In this document: piece after piece, positions 1-7,505 of the stretch
Numbering within the stretch: the first letter of the stretch is position 1
Layout: each line of letters starts with the position of its first letter
DNA from: SIG220 sp045615545
Lineage (GTDB): Bacteria > Bacillota_I > Bacilli_A > RFN20 > CAG-826
Assembly: GCA_045615545.1 (NCBI GenBank)
Contig: JAZLFA010000028.1
Span: 1 to 18,600 of the forward strand
DNA: 18,600 bases
Direction of reading: 5' to 3'
The notes under the pieces: generated by a model
Told to the model about the DNA's origin: nothing
Seen by the model: only the letters and a program-made list of their open reading frames with translations
Databases searched by the model: none
Position numbers and translations under genes: made by a program

Positions 1-801
<801 letters not shown>

Positions 802-868
802 TGTATTCTAGTTCATAATTATTATCTGGTTTTGTTAAAAATAAATTGACGTTTAATGTTTGTACATC

Positions 869-888
869 TGTTTAGTTTTCAAAGATCA
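869..888 (-). promoter_or_regulatory. boxA-like antitermination site in the rRNA leader
   Basis: Read on the minus strand, the leader contains TGATCTTTGAAAACTAAACA. This matches the Bacillus-type rRNA boxA (TGTTCTTTGAAAACT), where Nus factors bind nascent rRNA to prevent premature termination. It lies about 70 nt upstream of the predicted 16S start, the expected place. Confidence 0.6.
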
Positions 889-944
889 GTTGCACACCTA
901 TTACTATGTAATATATATAGCTCTCTCGAACCGTGTGCTTAAAT

Positions 945-974
945 ATCCTATCACTATCAACTATTACTAGTCAA
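945..974 (-). promoter_or_regulatory. Proximal rRNA promoter candidate
   Basis: On the minus strand TTGACT (-35, 969-974) is followed after 18 nt by TAGGAT (-10, 945-950). Directly upstream of the -35 lie A-tracts (about 980-1005) that could act as an UP element, typical of rRNA promoters. Transcription would start near 938, leaving a leader of about 135 nt containing the boxA-like site. The -10 matches consensus at only four of six positions, so this is a candidate. Confidence 0.5.
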
Positions 975-1017
975 CTGGTTTTTTAACTTTTTTTAAAGTT
1001 TTTTAGTAATACCAGTT
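973..1017. repeat. Nested inverted repeat upstream of the rRNA promoter
   Basis: Outer arms AACTGGT (973-979) and ACCAGTT (1011-1017) enclose inner arms AACTTT (985-990) and AAAGTT (995-1000) around a TTTT centre. The outer left arm overlaps the -35 of the proximal rRNA promoter. It could be an operator, a curved-DNA or UP element, or a weak plus-strand terminator (the inner hairpin is followed by a T run). Arms are exact; function is not shown. Confidence 0.4.
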
Positions 1018-1042
1018 ATGGGTGTAAGATACACTGTTGATT

Positions 1043-1071
1043 AGTGTACGCGTATACAAGCGTAATATCAA
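1043..1071 (-). promoter_or_regulatory. Distal rRNA promoter candidate
   Basis: On the minus strand TTGATA (1066-1071, five of six to consensus) is followed by a 17-nt spacer and TACACT (1043-1048). Together with the proximal candidate this gives the tandem P1/P2 arrangement common for rRNA operons. The spacer overlaps a 14-nt alternating purine-pyrimidine tract (1044-1057). Confidence 0.45.
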
Positions 1072-1118
1072 TAGGAAAATTATTTTTCTTTATAATAGTT
1101 CGCGCGCGTATAAATAAA

Positions 1119-1142
1119 AAGAGACAGAATAATCTGCCTCTT
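1119..1142 (-). terminator. Intrinsic terminator of the 149-aa gene
   Basis: On the minus strand AAGAGGCAGA and TCTGTCTCTT form a 10-bp stem (one G-U pair) with a 4-nt loop, followed by a T-rich run (TTTTTATTT). It begins 17 bp after the stop codon of the 149-aa gene and would keep that transcript from entering the rRNA promoter region. Confidence 0.8.
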
Positions 1143-1158
1143 AGTAATGTTTTTTTAT

Positions 1159-1608
1159 TTATTTTAAATAAGTAAGTAATTCTTTAATTGCTTCAGCATT
1201 ATCATCATCAATAACATCTTTTAATGTTTTGACTGCGTGAGCAACCATCGTGTCTTCACTATCACCAAATTGTAATGCTTTTCTTAAAACTAAATAATAT
1301 TTACCTGCACTTCCTCTTCTTGAGACAAAAGCTGTAAGTAAGTCATGACTATTGTTAAAAGCATTAATAGCTACTAATGAATCTTCACTAATTACATATT
1401 CGTCAAAAACGACTTCGTAGTTTCCATATCCACCATTGCCGATTTTTCCAGCAAAAAGAATGGAAGCATTGTTAAATTTTTTGATGGTCAAATCTGCGTT
1501 GAATCTAACAAAGTTACCATCAATTTCGCATTTATCAAAAGAAATACCGAAAATATCATTAAATTTTTCCTTTAATAAACTACTTGTTTTGTTGAGGTCT
1601 AAACTCAT
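1159..1608 (-). CDS. Orphan 149-aa soluble protein, unknown function
   Basis: I do not recognise this family. The protein has an N-terminal helix-like stretch (about 5-20), a beta-rich middle (about 30-110, with the Gly-rich turn GKIGNGGYGNY near 54-64) and a C-terminal helical part rich in Asp/Glu and Leu (about 112-149). No signal peptide or membrane segment is visible, so it is probably cytoplasmic. The overall plan loosely recalls small YbjN-like or secretion-chaperone-like folds, but that is only a guess. The start is supported by AAAGGAG at 1616-1622, 7 nt upstream of ATG. It is divergent from the AAA/protease fusion gene, with only 94 bp between starts and an apparently shared promoter, which makes a functional link (adaptor, substrate or inhibitor) worth testing. 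A strong terminator follows, so it is monocistronic. Confidence 0.75.
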   Translation of the reverse strand: MSLDLNKTSSLLKEKFNDIFGISFDKCEIDGNFVRFNADLTIKKFNNASILFAGKIGNGGYGNYEVVFDEYVISEDSLVAINAFNNSHDLLTAFVSRRGSAGKYYLVLRKALQFGDSEDTMVAHAVKTLKDVIDDDNAEAIKELLTYLK

Positions 1609-1629
1609 AAATAATCTCCTTTGGTTTTT

Positions 1630-1659
1630 ATTGTAAAAAATAATTTTTTTAAATACAAT
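1630..1659. promoter_or_regulatory. Symmetric divergent promoter for the 149-aa gene and the AAA/protease gene
   Basis: On the plus strand TTGTAA (1631-1636), a 17-nt spacer and TACAAT (1654-1659) form a promoter. On the minus strand the same segment reads TTGTAT, a 17-nt spacer and TACAAT (-10 at 1630-1635). Plus transcription would start near 1666, about 37 nt before ATG 1703. Minus transcription would start near 1623, immediately ahead of the ribosome site of the 149-aa gene. The two promoters occupy the same DNA, so simultaneous RNA polymerase binding should be mutually exclusive. Confidence 0.6.
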
Positions 1660-1702
1660 ATTTTTGTTAGTATTTGTTTTTTTATTTATAAGGAGAAAAT
1701 GT

Positions 1703-4597
1703 ATGGGCGCAAAAGTAATTATTACAAAATTCGTCGTTTATGATGAAACCGTCGCATATAGATTTATCAAAGATTATACTGGTTTATCTAATCTTAAGAT
1801 TATGAATGAACTTGGTCATTTACCATGGACCATGTTAGATAATGTTACTGATTCAAATAAATTGGAAGAAATAAAAAAAGGCTTAGATAAATTAGAAATT
1901 GAATACAAAATCGAAGGAGATTTACCTTCTAATACTACTTCTACTACCTCAAATACTACTTCTGGGAACGGAAACATAAAAATATACCTTACTAAATTTA
2001 CCGGTAGCGATGAATTTGCTGCTTATAGATTAATAAAACAAGTCAAGAATTGCTCAATGACAGAAGCAATGAAAGTTCTTTCAAATTATCCAGCTTTACT
2101 AATAGAAGGAATTGATGAAAATACATTAAACAATATCAAAGCCCAATTAGATAAAGTTGGCCTTCAATATAAAGTGGAAGGTAATGTTTCTTCTACATCA
2201 ACATCAAAACCTAGTGAAGAAACTACAAAAACCACTACCACAGCCAACGCAAACGAAGAAGAAACCGAAGAGGAAACTTCTTCCGCTGAAGAAACTTTAG
2301 CGAAAATGATTGGTTTAGGAAATGTTAAAAGAGAAGTAGAAAAAATTAAAGCCTATATTTATAAAAATGAAGGCGAAAAAATTAACTGCCACATGTTCTT
2401 TCTAGGTAATCCAGGAACAGGTAAAACTGTTGTCGCTAGATTGATGGGCGAAATTCTTTATAGCGCACACGCGTTACCAACTAAAAAATTCATTGAATGC
2501 TCCGCTAAAGATTTAATCGCAGAATATATTGGTCAAACCGCTGTAAAAACAGCAAAGAAAATTGAAGAAGCAATGGGCGGCATCTTATACATTGATGAAG
2601 CTTATTCTTTAAATCCAAAAGAAAACTCATTTGGAAAAGAATGCGTTGATTGTTTAATAAAAGCAATGGAAGATCACCGTGGTGAATTCTGCTGTATTTT
2701 CGCAGGTTATCCTGAAGATATGGAAGTTCTCATCGATTCTAACCCAGGTTTTGATTCTAGAGTTAAATTTAAAATTATGTTTGATGATTATACCAAACCA
2801 GAATTAAAACAAATTACCAGTGATTTTATTGCTAGCAAGAAATATTTAATTGAAGAAGACGCGATGAACGCTCTTGCCGATGTCATTGATATGTCAAGAT
2901 TCTCTAAAAACTTTGGTAATGCAAGAACTGCAAGAACAATATCAGAATCCCTAATGATGATTCAAGCTGTCAGAACTAAAAAAGATCGTAATGATAAAAC
3001 CATCACTATGGAAGATATAAATATATATTGCAAAGATAATAACGTAACACTTATTAGTGATTCTTCTGCTGGAGGCAGCGATGCTCGTGCAGAACTTGAT
3101 AAGCTTATTGGATTAAGTTCAGTTAAAGAAACAATTGATGATTTAATTTCTTACTTTGTAATGAATAAAAGCAAGAAAACTGATTTCCATATGGCATTTA
3201 TGGGTAATCCAGGAACAGGTAAAACTGTTGTTGCGCGTATTGTTGGCGAACTATTGCACCAAGAAGGATTGCTTCCATCAAGTAAATTGATTGAATGTAC
3301 ATCAACAGACTTAATCGCAGAATATGTTGGTCAAACCGCACCTAAAACCAAAGCTATGATCCAAAAAGCAATGGGTGGCGTTTTATTTATCGATGAAGCT
3401 TACACTCTTGCAGGAGGAAATGGATCTGCATATAACTTTGGAGCAGAAGCTGTCGCAGAATTACTTAAAGCCATGGAAGATAGACGTGGAGAATTCTGTG
3501 TCATTTTAGCGGGTTATACTAAAGAAATGCATGATTTATTTAATGTTAACCCTGGCCTACAATCACGTGTTAAATTCGAACTAGAATTCCCAAATTATAA
3601 AGTTGATGAATTAATTAAAATTGGTGAAATGAATCTAAAGAAAGATAGTTACACGATGAGTGAAGAAAACCTCGCTTTATTAGTGAATATTGTCTTCTCC
3701 GGAAGTAACGATAAAAACTATGCTAACGCGCGTACGTTAAGAGAGGCTATTTCTAAAGTTGAAATCAAACAAGCTGGCAGAATAAGAAAAGAAGGTTCAT
3801 CCTCTAGAGAATTGACCGAAGTTGATATCGCAAAAGTTTATGGACAAGAAGTTGTCGAAACAATGAAAAAATATCTTGCAGGAGAAATAAAAGCTGGTGG
3901 ACCAATTGAAATCCCTATGGTTAACTTAGAAGAGTTAAGAAAAGCATATAAAGATTTCCCAGATCGTGTCTTTAATGACGAAGTTAGAGAAGATATAACA
4001 GAAGCAATCGTTTCTCTTTCAACTGAACATGAAGGCGGAAGTAGAGGAGAATCAAGTGGCTTTATCTTCTCGGAAGATGGATATGTCGCTACATGCGCTC
4101 ACTGCGTAAGAAAAGCAACAAAGATTGACGTTAGAACAAGAATCTTCCACCGCGGCAAGAATTTTGATAATCATTATGTCGGTCATGTTGTAGTTATCGA
4201 TAATCCTAACGATGTTGCAATCCTTAAGATTGAAAGTGATCGTAAATTCGTTTATGTTCCACTATCTCCAGAAGATGCAATAGATAAAGCACCATTAAGT
4301 AAAGTTTATCTATTAGGTTATCCTTTTGGTCATTCACGTTTTGATCAAATGAGCGTTAATGAAGGCAAAATAGCCTCATATCAAAGAAATAGAAATAATA
4401 ACGAACCAGATCAAATTAACTTAGATATATCCGCTAAAAGCGGCAATTCTGGTAGCGCCGTTATTGATGCTGAAACCGGTAAAGTTATCGGTGTATTATG
4501 TGGAAGTTCAACAAGTGTATCTGGCCAATTAGTGGAAGAAATCAACTACTGTCGACCAATATCATATGTTTGGGAACACATTAAAAATAAACAATAA
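1703..4597 (+). CDS. L7/L12-like x2 - AAA+ ATPase x2 - trypsin-like protease fusion (964 aa)
   Basis: Start ATG 1703 is chosen over the TTG at 1664 because AAGGAG (1690-1695) sits 7 nt upstream. Residues 4-72 and 92-160 are repeats resembling the ribosomal L7/L12 C-terminal domain (GL..LK..N.L/M.EAMKVL, then EEIKKGLDKL...Y.IEG). Thr/Ser- and Glu-rich linkers follow (76-89, 161-197). AAA+ module 1 has Walker A GNPGTGKT (235-242), pore-loop-like YIGQTA (275-280), Walker B LYIDEA (295-300), Arg finger R353 and sensor-2 NARTART (406-412). Module 2 repeats these at 501-508, 541-546, 561-566, R622 and 675-678. Both resemble CbbX/SpoVK. Residues about 762-960 form an HtrA/trypsin-like protease with H800, D837 and S916 (GNSGS) and no PDZ domain. 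No signal peptide or membrane helix is visible, so it is probably a cytosolic ATP-driven remodeller-protease. Substrate unknown; domain calls firm, the L7/L12 resemblance moderate. Confidence 0.9.
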   Translation: MGAKVIITKFVVYDETVAYRFIKDYTGLSNLKIMNELGHLPWTMLDNVTDSNKLEEIKKGLDKLEIEYKIEGDLPSNTTSTTSNTTSGNGNIKIYLTKFTGSDEFAAYRLIKQVKNCSMTEAMKVLSNYPALLIEGIDENTLNNIKAQLDKVGLQYKVEGNVSSTSTSKPSEETTKTTTTANANEEETEEETSSAEETLAKMIGLGNVKREVEKIKAYIYKNEGEKINCHMFFLGNPGTGKTVVARLMGEILYSAHALPTKKFIECSAKDLIAEYIGQTAVKTAKKIEEAMGGILYIDEAYSLNPKENSFGKECVDCLIKAMEDHRGEFCCIFAGYPEDMEVLIDSNPGFDSRVKFKIMFDDYTKPELKQITSDFIASKKYLIEEDAMNALADVIDMSRFSKNFGNARTARTISESLMMIQAVRTKKDRNDKTITMEDINIYCKDNNVTLISDSSAGGSDARAELDKLIGLSSVKETIDDLISYFVMNKSKKTDFHMAFMGNPGTGKTVVARIVGELLHQEGLLPSSKLIECTSTDLIAEYVGQTAPKTKAMIQKAMGGVLFIDEAYTLAGGNGSAYNFGAEAVAELLKAMEDRRGEFCVILAGYTKEMHDLFNVNPGLQSRVKFELEFPNYKVDELIKIGEMNLKKDSYTMSEENLALLVNIVFSGSNDKNYANARTLREAISKVEIKQAGRIRKEGSSSRELTEVDIAKVYGQEVVETMKKYLAGEIKAGGPIEIPMVNLEELRKAYKDFPDRVFNDEVREDITEAIVSLSTEHEGGSRGESSGFIFSEDGYVATCAHCVRKATKIDVRTRIFHRGKNFDNHYVGHVVVIDNPNDVAILKIESDRKFVYVPLSPEDAIDKAPLSKVYLLGYPFGHSRFDQMSVNEGKIASYQRNRNNNEPDQINLDISAKSGNSGSAVIDAETGKVIGVLCGSSTSVSGQLVEEINYCRPISYVWEHIKNKQ
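1931..1963 (+). repeat. 12-bp direct repeat in the Thr/Ser linker of the fusion gene
   Basis: AATACTACTTCT occurs at 1931-1942 and again at 1952-1963. It encodes part of the Asn/Thr/Ser linker between the two L7/L12-like repeats. Such in-frame repeats can change linker length by slippage. Confidence 0.7.
2405..3231 (+). repeat. Paired 29-bp identical segments encoding the two Walker A motifs
   Basis: The same 29 bases occur at 2405-2433 and 3203-3231, both encoding GNPGTGKTV. Nearby segments (2513-2545 and 3311-3343) are also nearly identical. The offset is 798 bp, exactly 266 codons, so recombination between copies would delete or add one AAA+ module in frame. The close base identity, beyond what protein conservation needs, suggests recent duplication or gene conversion. 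Confidence 0.8.
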
Positions 4598-4611
4598 CTT
4601 AAGTTACAAAT

Positions 4612-4653
4612 AAAAACCCACCACAAGTGAATGAAATGTGATGGGTGTTTTTA
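4612..4653. terminator. Bidirectional terminator between convergent genes
   Basis: CCCA-C-CACA (from 4617) pairs with TGTG-A-TGGG (to 4645). The hairpin is flanked by AAAAA on the left and TGTTTTT on the right, so it can end both the plus-strand AAA/protease transcript and the minus-strand glycolytic operon. It lies between the two stop codons. Confidence 0.8.
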
Positions 4654-4663
4654 TTATCTAATA

Positions 4664-5440
4664 TTATCTGTTACGTGCGTATGCAATTACAAGATAAGTA
4701 ACAATTCTTACAAATATGTAAATAAAGTCTACATATAATGTGCAAGCGCAATAAACGGCAAGGTTATCACTAACTTCGCCAGATTTAGCAATGCTTTGAA
4801 TACGATACATATCTGCAATAGTAATTAACATAACTGCGCCAAAGATGATGAAATCAATGACCCAAACAACTGTTGTATCAATTCCTGGATTACATAAAAT
4901 AACAATCCAAGAAATTAAAGCAGCAATACCGGCACCTAGTAAAATACCAGCACCAGCCGCTCCTAAAGGAGTAACTTTTTCTTTACCTAAAGCGGCAATT
5001 CCCCACATGAGTAGGAAAACCACGCTAGTAATGCCAAAGGCAACACCTATAATCATCCATGGAACCCATACACATAAAGTGGATAATGTGAATCCCATTA
5101 ATCCCGCATAGATAAAGAAACAAGCTTTAACACCTTTTCCGGATTTAAGAACTTTGTAGTTCATTACAAACATCATAATAATAGCAGCAAAGGAAGCAAC
5201 AATCATAATGATATTAATGGCGTTAGCCGTGCTACTTTTATCTGATGAAGTGGTAATCCAATTAGCAAAAATCCATCCAAATAACAAAGCGATACCCATA
5301 GTAATAGCAAGAGCAACAAACATATAAGCAAAAATTTTGCCTAAATTTAAACTCTTGGAACTAGATGAATCTTCGTTACCAATATTAGGAGTATTATTAA
5401 TAGCTCCACTTGTGTTGTAGTTTTTATTGTTAATTCCCAT
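4664..5440 (-). CDS. Bax inhibitor-1/YccA (TMBIM) family membrane protein
   Basis: The 258-aa protein has a Ser/Asn-rich hydrophilic N terminus (1-33) and about seven membrane segments: near 36-61, 74-94, 106-128, 129-151, 158-182, 189-211 and 226-254. Family features are the FFIYAGLMGFTLST stretch in helix 3, Asp in helix 6 followed by MYRIQSIAKSGE, and YVDFIYIFVRIVTYL in helix 7. BI-1/YccA proteins are inner-membrane proteins proposed to act as pH-sensitive calcium leak channels or modulators of membrane-protein turnover; the role in this bacterium is unknown. The ATG lies one base after the tpiA stop, so it is translationally coupled as the last gene of the gap-pgk-tpiA operon. Confidence 0.85.
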   Translation of the reverse strand: MGINNKNYNTSGAINNTPNIGNEDSSSSKSLNLGKIFAYMFVALAITMGIALLFGWIFANWITTSSDKSSTANAINIIMIVASFAAIIMMFVMNYKVLKSGKGVKACFFIYAGLMGFTLSTLCVWVPWMIIGVAFGITSVVFLLMWGIAALGKEKVTPLGAAGAGILLGAGIAALISWIVILCNPGIDTTVVWVIDFIIFGAVMLITIADMYRIQSIAKSGEVSDNLAVYCACTLYVDFIYIFVRIVTYLVIAYARNR

Positions 5441-5441
5441 A

Positions 5442-6197
5442 TTACAAAATGTTTCCTAATAATTCTTTATAAGAATCAATCTTTAATGAAGCACCACCAA
5501 CTAAGGCACCATCAACATCAGGACAGCCTAAGTAAGCTTTAATATTTTCTGGTTTAACACTGCCACCATAAAGGACTCTAATTTTGTTCGCACTTTTGCC
5601 GACACATTCTTTGACGACTTTACGAACGTATTTACAAACATCTTGAGCAATTTCTACAGTCGCAGATTTGCCTGTACCAATAGCCCAAACAGGTTCATAA
5701 GCGATAACTAATTTCTTAGCATCTTCTTCACTAACACCTTCTAAGCCTTTTCTTATTTGTTCGCCAACAACTTCTTTAGTTAATCCAGCTTCATATTGTT
5801 CAAGTGTTTCACCAACACAATAAACAGGAACCATATCATTAGCGATTAATGCTTTAATCTTAAGATTACATTTTTCACTAGTTTCATTATCATAGGCTCT
5901 TCTTTCAGAGTGACCAATAATACACCAATCAATTTTAAATTCTTTAAGCATTGGGATACTAACTTCACCGGTAAAAGCACCATGATCATTAAAGTTGACG
6001 TTTTGAGCAGCAACAATCATACTTTTAGCGGCATATTTTCTTGTAACTGCAAGTGACATAAATGTAGGTGCAACACCTAAATCAATTTTGTTAGCTCTAG
6101 CTAATTTAGCTAAATCTTTAGCGGCAACGGCAAATTCTTTTGCTTCAGCAGCAGTTTTATTCATTTTCCAGTTGCCAAGAAGTAATTTACGTCTCAT
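5442..6197 (-). CDS. tpiA: Triosephosphate isomerase
   Basis: TpiA interconverts dihydroxyacetone phosphate and glyceraldehyde 3-phosphate in the cytoplasm. At 251 aa it has normal length. Visible active-site elements are GNWKMN with Lys11, the electrophile His96 in IIGHSERR, the catalytic base Glu168 in AYEPVWAIGTG (the following loop closes over substrate), and the phosphate-binding YGGSV and GALVGGASL motifs near the C terminus. The start follows pgk by 8 bp. It would also take the dihydroxyacetone phosphate produced by the aldolase of the fucose operon encoded about 5 kb away, joining the two pathways. Confidence 0.97.
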   Translation of the reverse strand: MRRKLLLGNWKMNKTAAEAKEFAVAAKDLAKLARANKIDLGVAPTFMSLAVTRKYAAKSMIVAAQNVNFNDHGAFTGEVSIPMLKEFKIDWCIIGHSERRAYDNETSEKCNLKIKALIANDMVPVYCVGETLEQYEAGLTKEVVGEQIRKGLEGVSEEDAKKLVIAYEPVWAIGTGKSATVEIAQDVCKYVRKVVKECVGKSANKIRVLYGGSVKPENIKAYLGCPDVDGALVGGASLKIDSYKELLGNIL

Positions 6198-6205
6198 ATA
6201 TTTAC

Positions 6206-7420
6206 CTACTTAAGAACATCAATTCCTGGTAAATGACCATCATTTTCAATCATTTCTAAGGAAGCGCCGCCACCAGTAGAAACATGTGAGAAATAAGGTA
6301 CATAACCAAATTGTTTAATAGCAGCAGCGCTATCACCACCACCACAAACAGTAAAGGCATTAGGAATTGCTTTAATTGCTTCACAAACAGCTAATGTTCC
6401 AGCTTGATATGCATCTTGTTCAAACACACCCATTGGACCATTCCAAAACACCATTTTGGCTTTGCCAATTTCTTCAGCAAATAATTTTCTTGATTCAGGA
6501 CCAATATCTAAACCTTGGAATCCATCTGGAGTTTCAGTTACTTTAACAACTTTAACTTCGCTTGGGTTTTCAAAATCATTAGCGACCACACTATCAGCAG
6601 GAAGGATGATTCTTCCTTTTGCGATTTCTAAACATTTTTTAGCATAATCAAGTTGATCATCTTCAACTGGAGAAGTACCAGTTTCATAGCCCATAGCTTT
6701 AAAGAATGTATATGCCATAGCGCCACCAATGATGATCTTATCGCACTTCTTAAGAAGTGAATCGATAACATTAATCTTTGATGAAACTTTAAGACCACCT
6801 AAAATAGCAATATATGGTCTATCTTCTTTCTTAACATCAACACATCTAGTTAAGTTAGCAACTTCTTTTTCAACTAAGTAACCAACTGCAACTGGTTTAC
6901 CTTCACCTTTAAGGATTTCAGGAATACCATATGTTGAAGCATGTGCTCTGTGAGCACTACCAAATGCATCCATAACGTAAGCATCACCAAGTTTTGCCCA
7001 GGTTGCGCTTAATTCTGGATCATTCTTTTCTTCACCCTTTTCGTAACGTGTGTTTTGAACGAGTAAGACTTCACCATCTTTAAGTTCGGCAACTAATCTT
7101 TCAAGTTCTTCACCACGAGTTGCTGGTGAGAAAGTGACTTTTTGTCCAAGTAATTCCCCTAAACGGAGAGCGACTGGAGCAAGATTATTTTTAGCTTTTT
7201 GTTCTTCAACCACTTCAGGAGCTTCTTTATGTTTAATCTTTCCTAAATGTGAGAATAAGACAACACGAGCGCCTTTAGCGATTAATTCTTTGATAGTTGG
7301 TAAAGCAGCAACGATACGATTGTCATCTCTAATTTCACTACCTTTTAGAGGGACGTTGAAATCGACACGAACAAGAACGACTTTACCATTAAGATTGTTT
7401 AAATCTTTGACAGTTAACAT
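6206..7420 (-). CDS. pgk: Phosphoglycerate kinase
   Basis: Pgk transfers phosphate from 1,3-bisphosphoglycerate to ADP, the first ATP-yielding step of glycolysis. The 404-aa protein carries the N-terminal signature RVDFNVP (18-24), the substrate-binding HLGK stretch (58-61), GDAYVMDAFGSAHRAHAST (145-163), the hinge region and the C-terminal nucleotide-loop CGGGDSAAA and STGGGASLE motifs. Length is typical. It starts 85 bp downstream of the gap stop, and this spacer carries two hairpins; tpiA follows after 8 bp. Ribosome site AAAGGAAA precedes ATG. Confidence 0.97.
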   Translation of the reverse strand: MLTVKDLNNLNGKVVLVRVDFNVPLKGSEIRDDNRIVAALPTIKELIAKGARVVLFSHLGKIKHKEAPEVVEEQKAKNNLAPVALRLGELLGQKVTFSPATRGEELERLVAELKDGEVLLVQNTRYEKGEEKNDPELSATWAKLGDAYVMDAFGSAHRAHASTYGIPEILKGEGKPVAVGYLVEKEVANLTRCVDVKKEDRPYIAILGGLKVSSKINVIDSLLKKCDKIIIGGAMAYTFFKAMGYETGTSPVEDDQLDYAKKCLEIAKGRIILPADSVVANDFENPSEVKVVKVTETPDGFQGLDIGPESRKLFAEEIGKAKMVFWNGPMGVFEQDAYQAGTLAVCEAIKAIPNAFTVCGGGDSAAAIKQFGYVPYFSHVSTGGGASLEMIENDGHLPGIDVLK

Positions 7421-7445
7421 AGTTTTTTCCTTTCTTTAAACAAAT

Positions 7446-7465
7446 GGCGCCCAAAAATGGGCGCC
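7446..7465 (-). terminator. GC-rich hairpin between gap and pgk
   Basis: GGCGCCC (7446-7452) and GGGCGCC (7459-7465) form a perfect 7-bp stem with a 6-nt AT-only loop. On the minus strand it is followed by ATTTG rather than a real T run, so it more likely acts as a leaky terminator, attenuator or RNA-stabilising stem that separates gap expression from pgk-tpiA than as a full terminator. Confidence 0.6.
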
Positions 7466-7488
7466 TTTATTGGGCAAGAGCTACCCTA

Positions 7489-7504
7489 TATTACTAAAGT
7501 AATA
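7489..7504 (-). repeat. Second dyad just after the gap stop codon
   Basis: TATTACT and AGTAATA are perfect 7-bp arms around AA, directly adjoining the gap stop codon. With the GC-rich hairpin 24 bp further on it gives two stem-loops in the gap-pgk spacer, which may protect the gap mRNA 3' end. Confidence 0.5.
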
Positions 7505-7505
7505 A

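Noticed and set aside
802..1110. tRNA or small RNA gene in the spacer before the 16S gene
   Set aside because: No cloverleaf or TPsiC-like GGTTCGA arm was found in a plausible setting; rRNA promoters and leader explain the region.
1664..1702. Upstream TTG start adding 13 residues to the AAA/protease fusion
   Set aside because: It falls at the predicted transcription start and lacks a ribosome site, while ATG 1703 has AAGGAG at ideal spacing.
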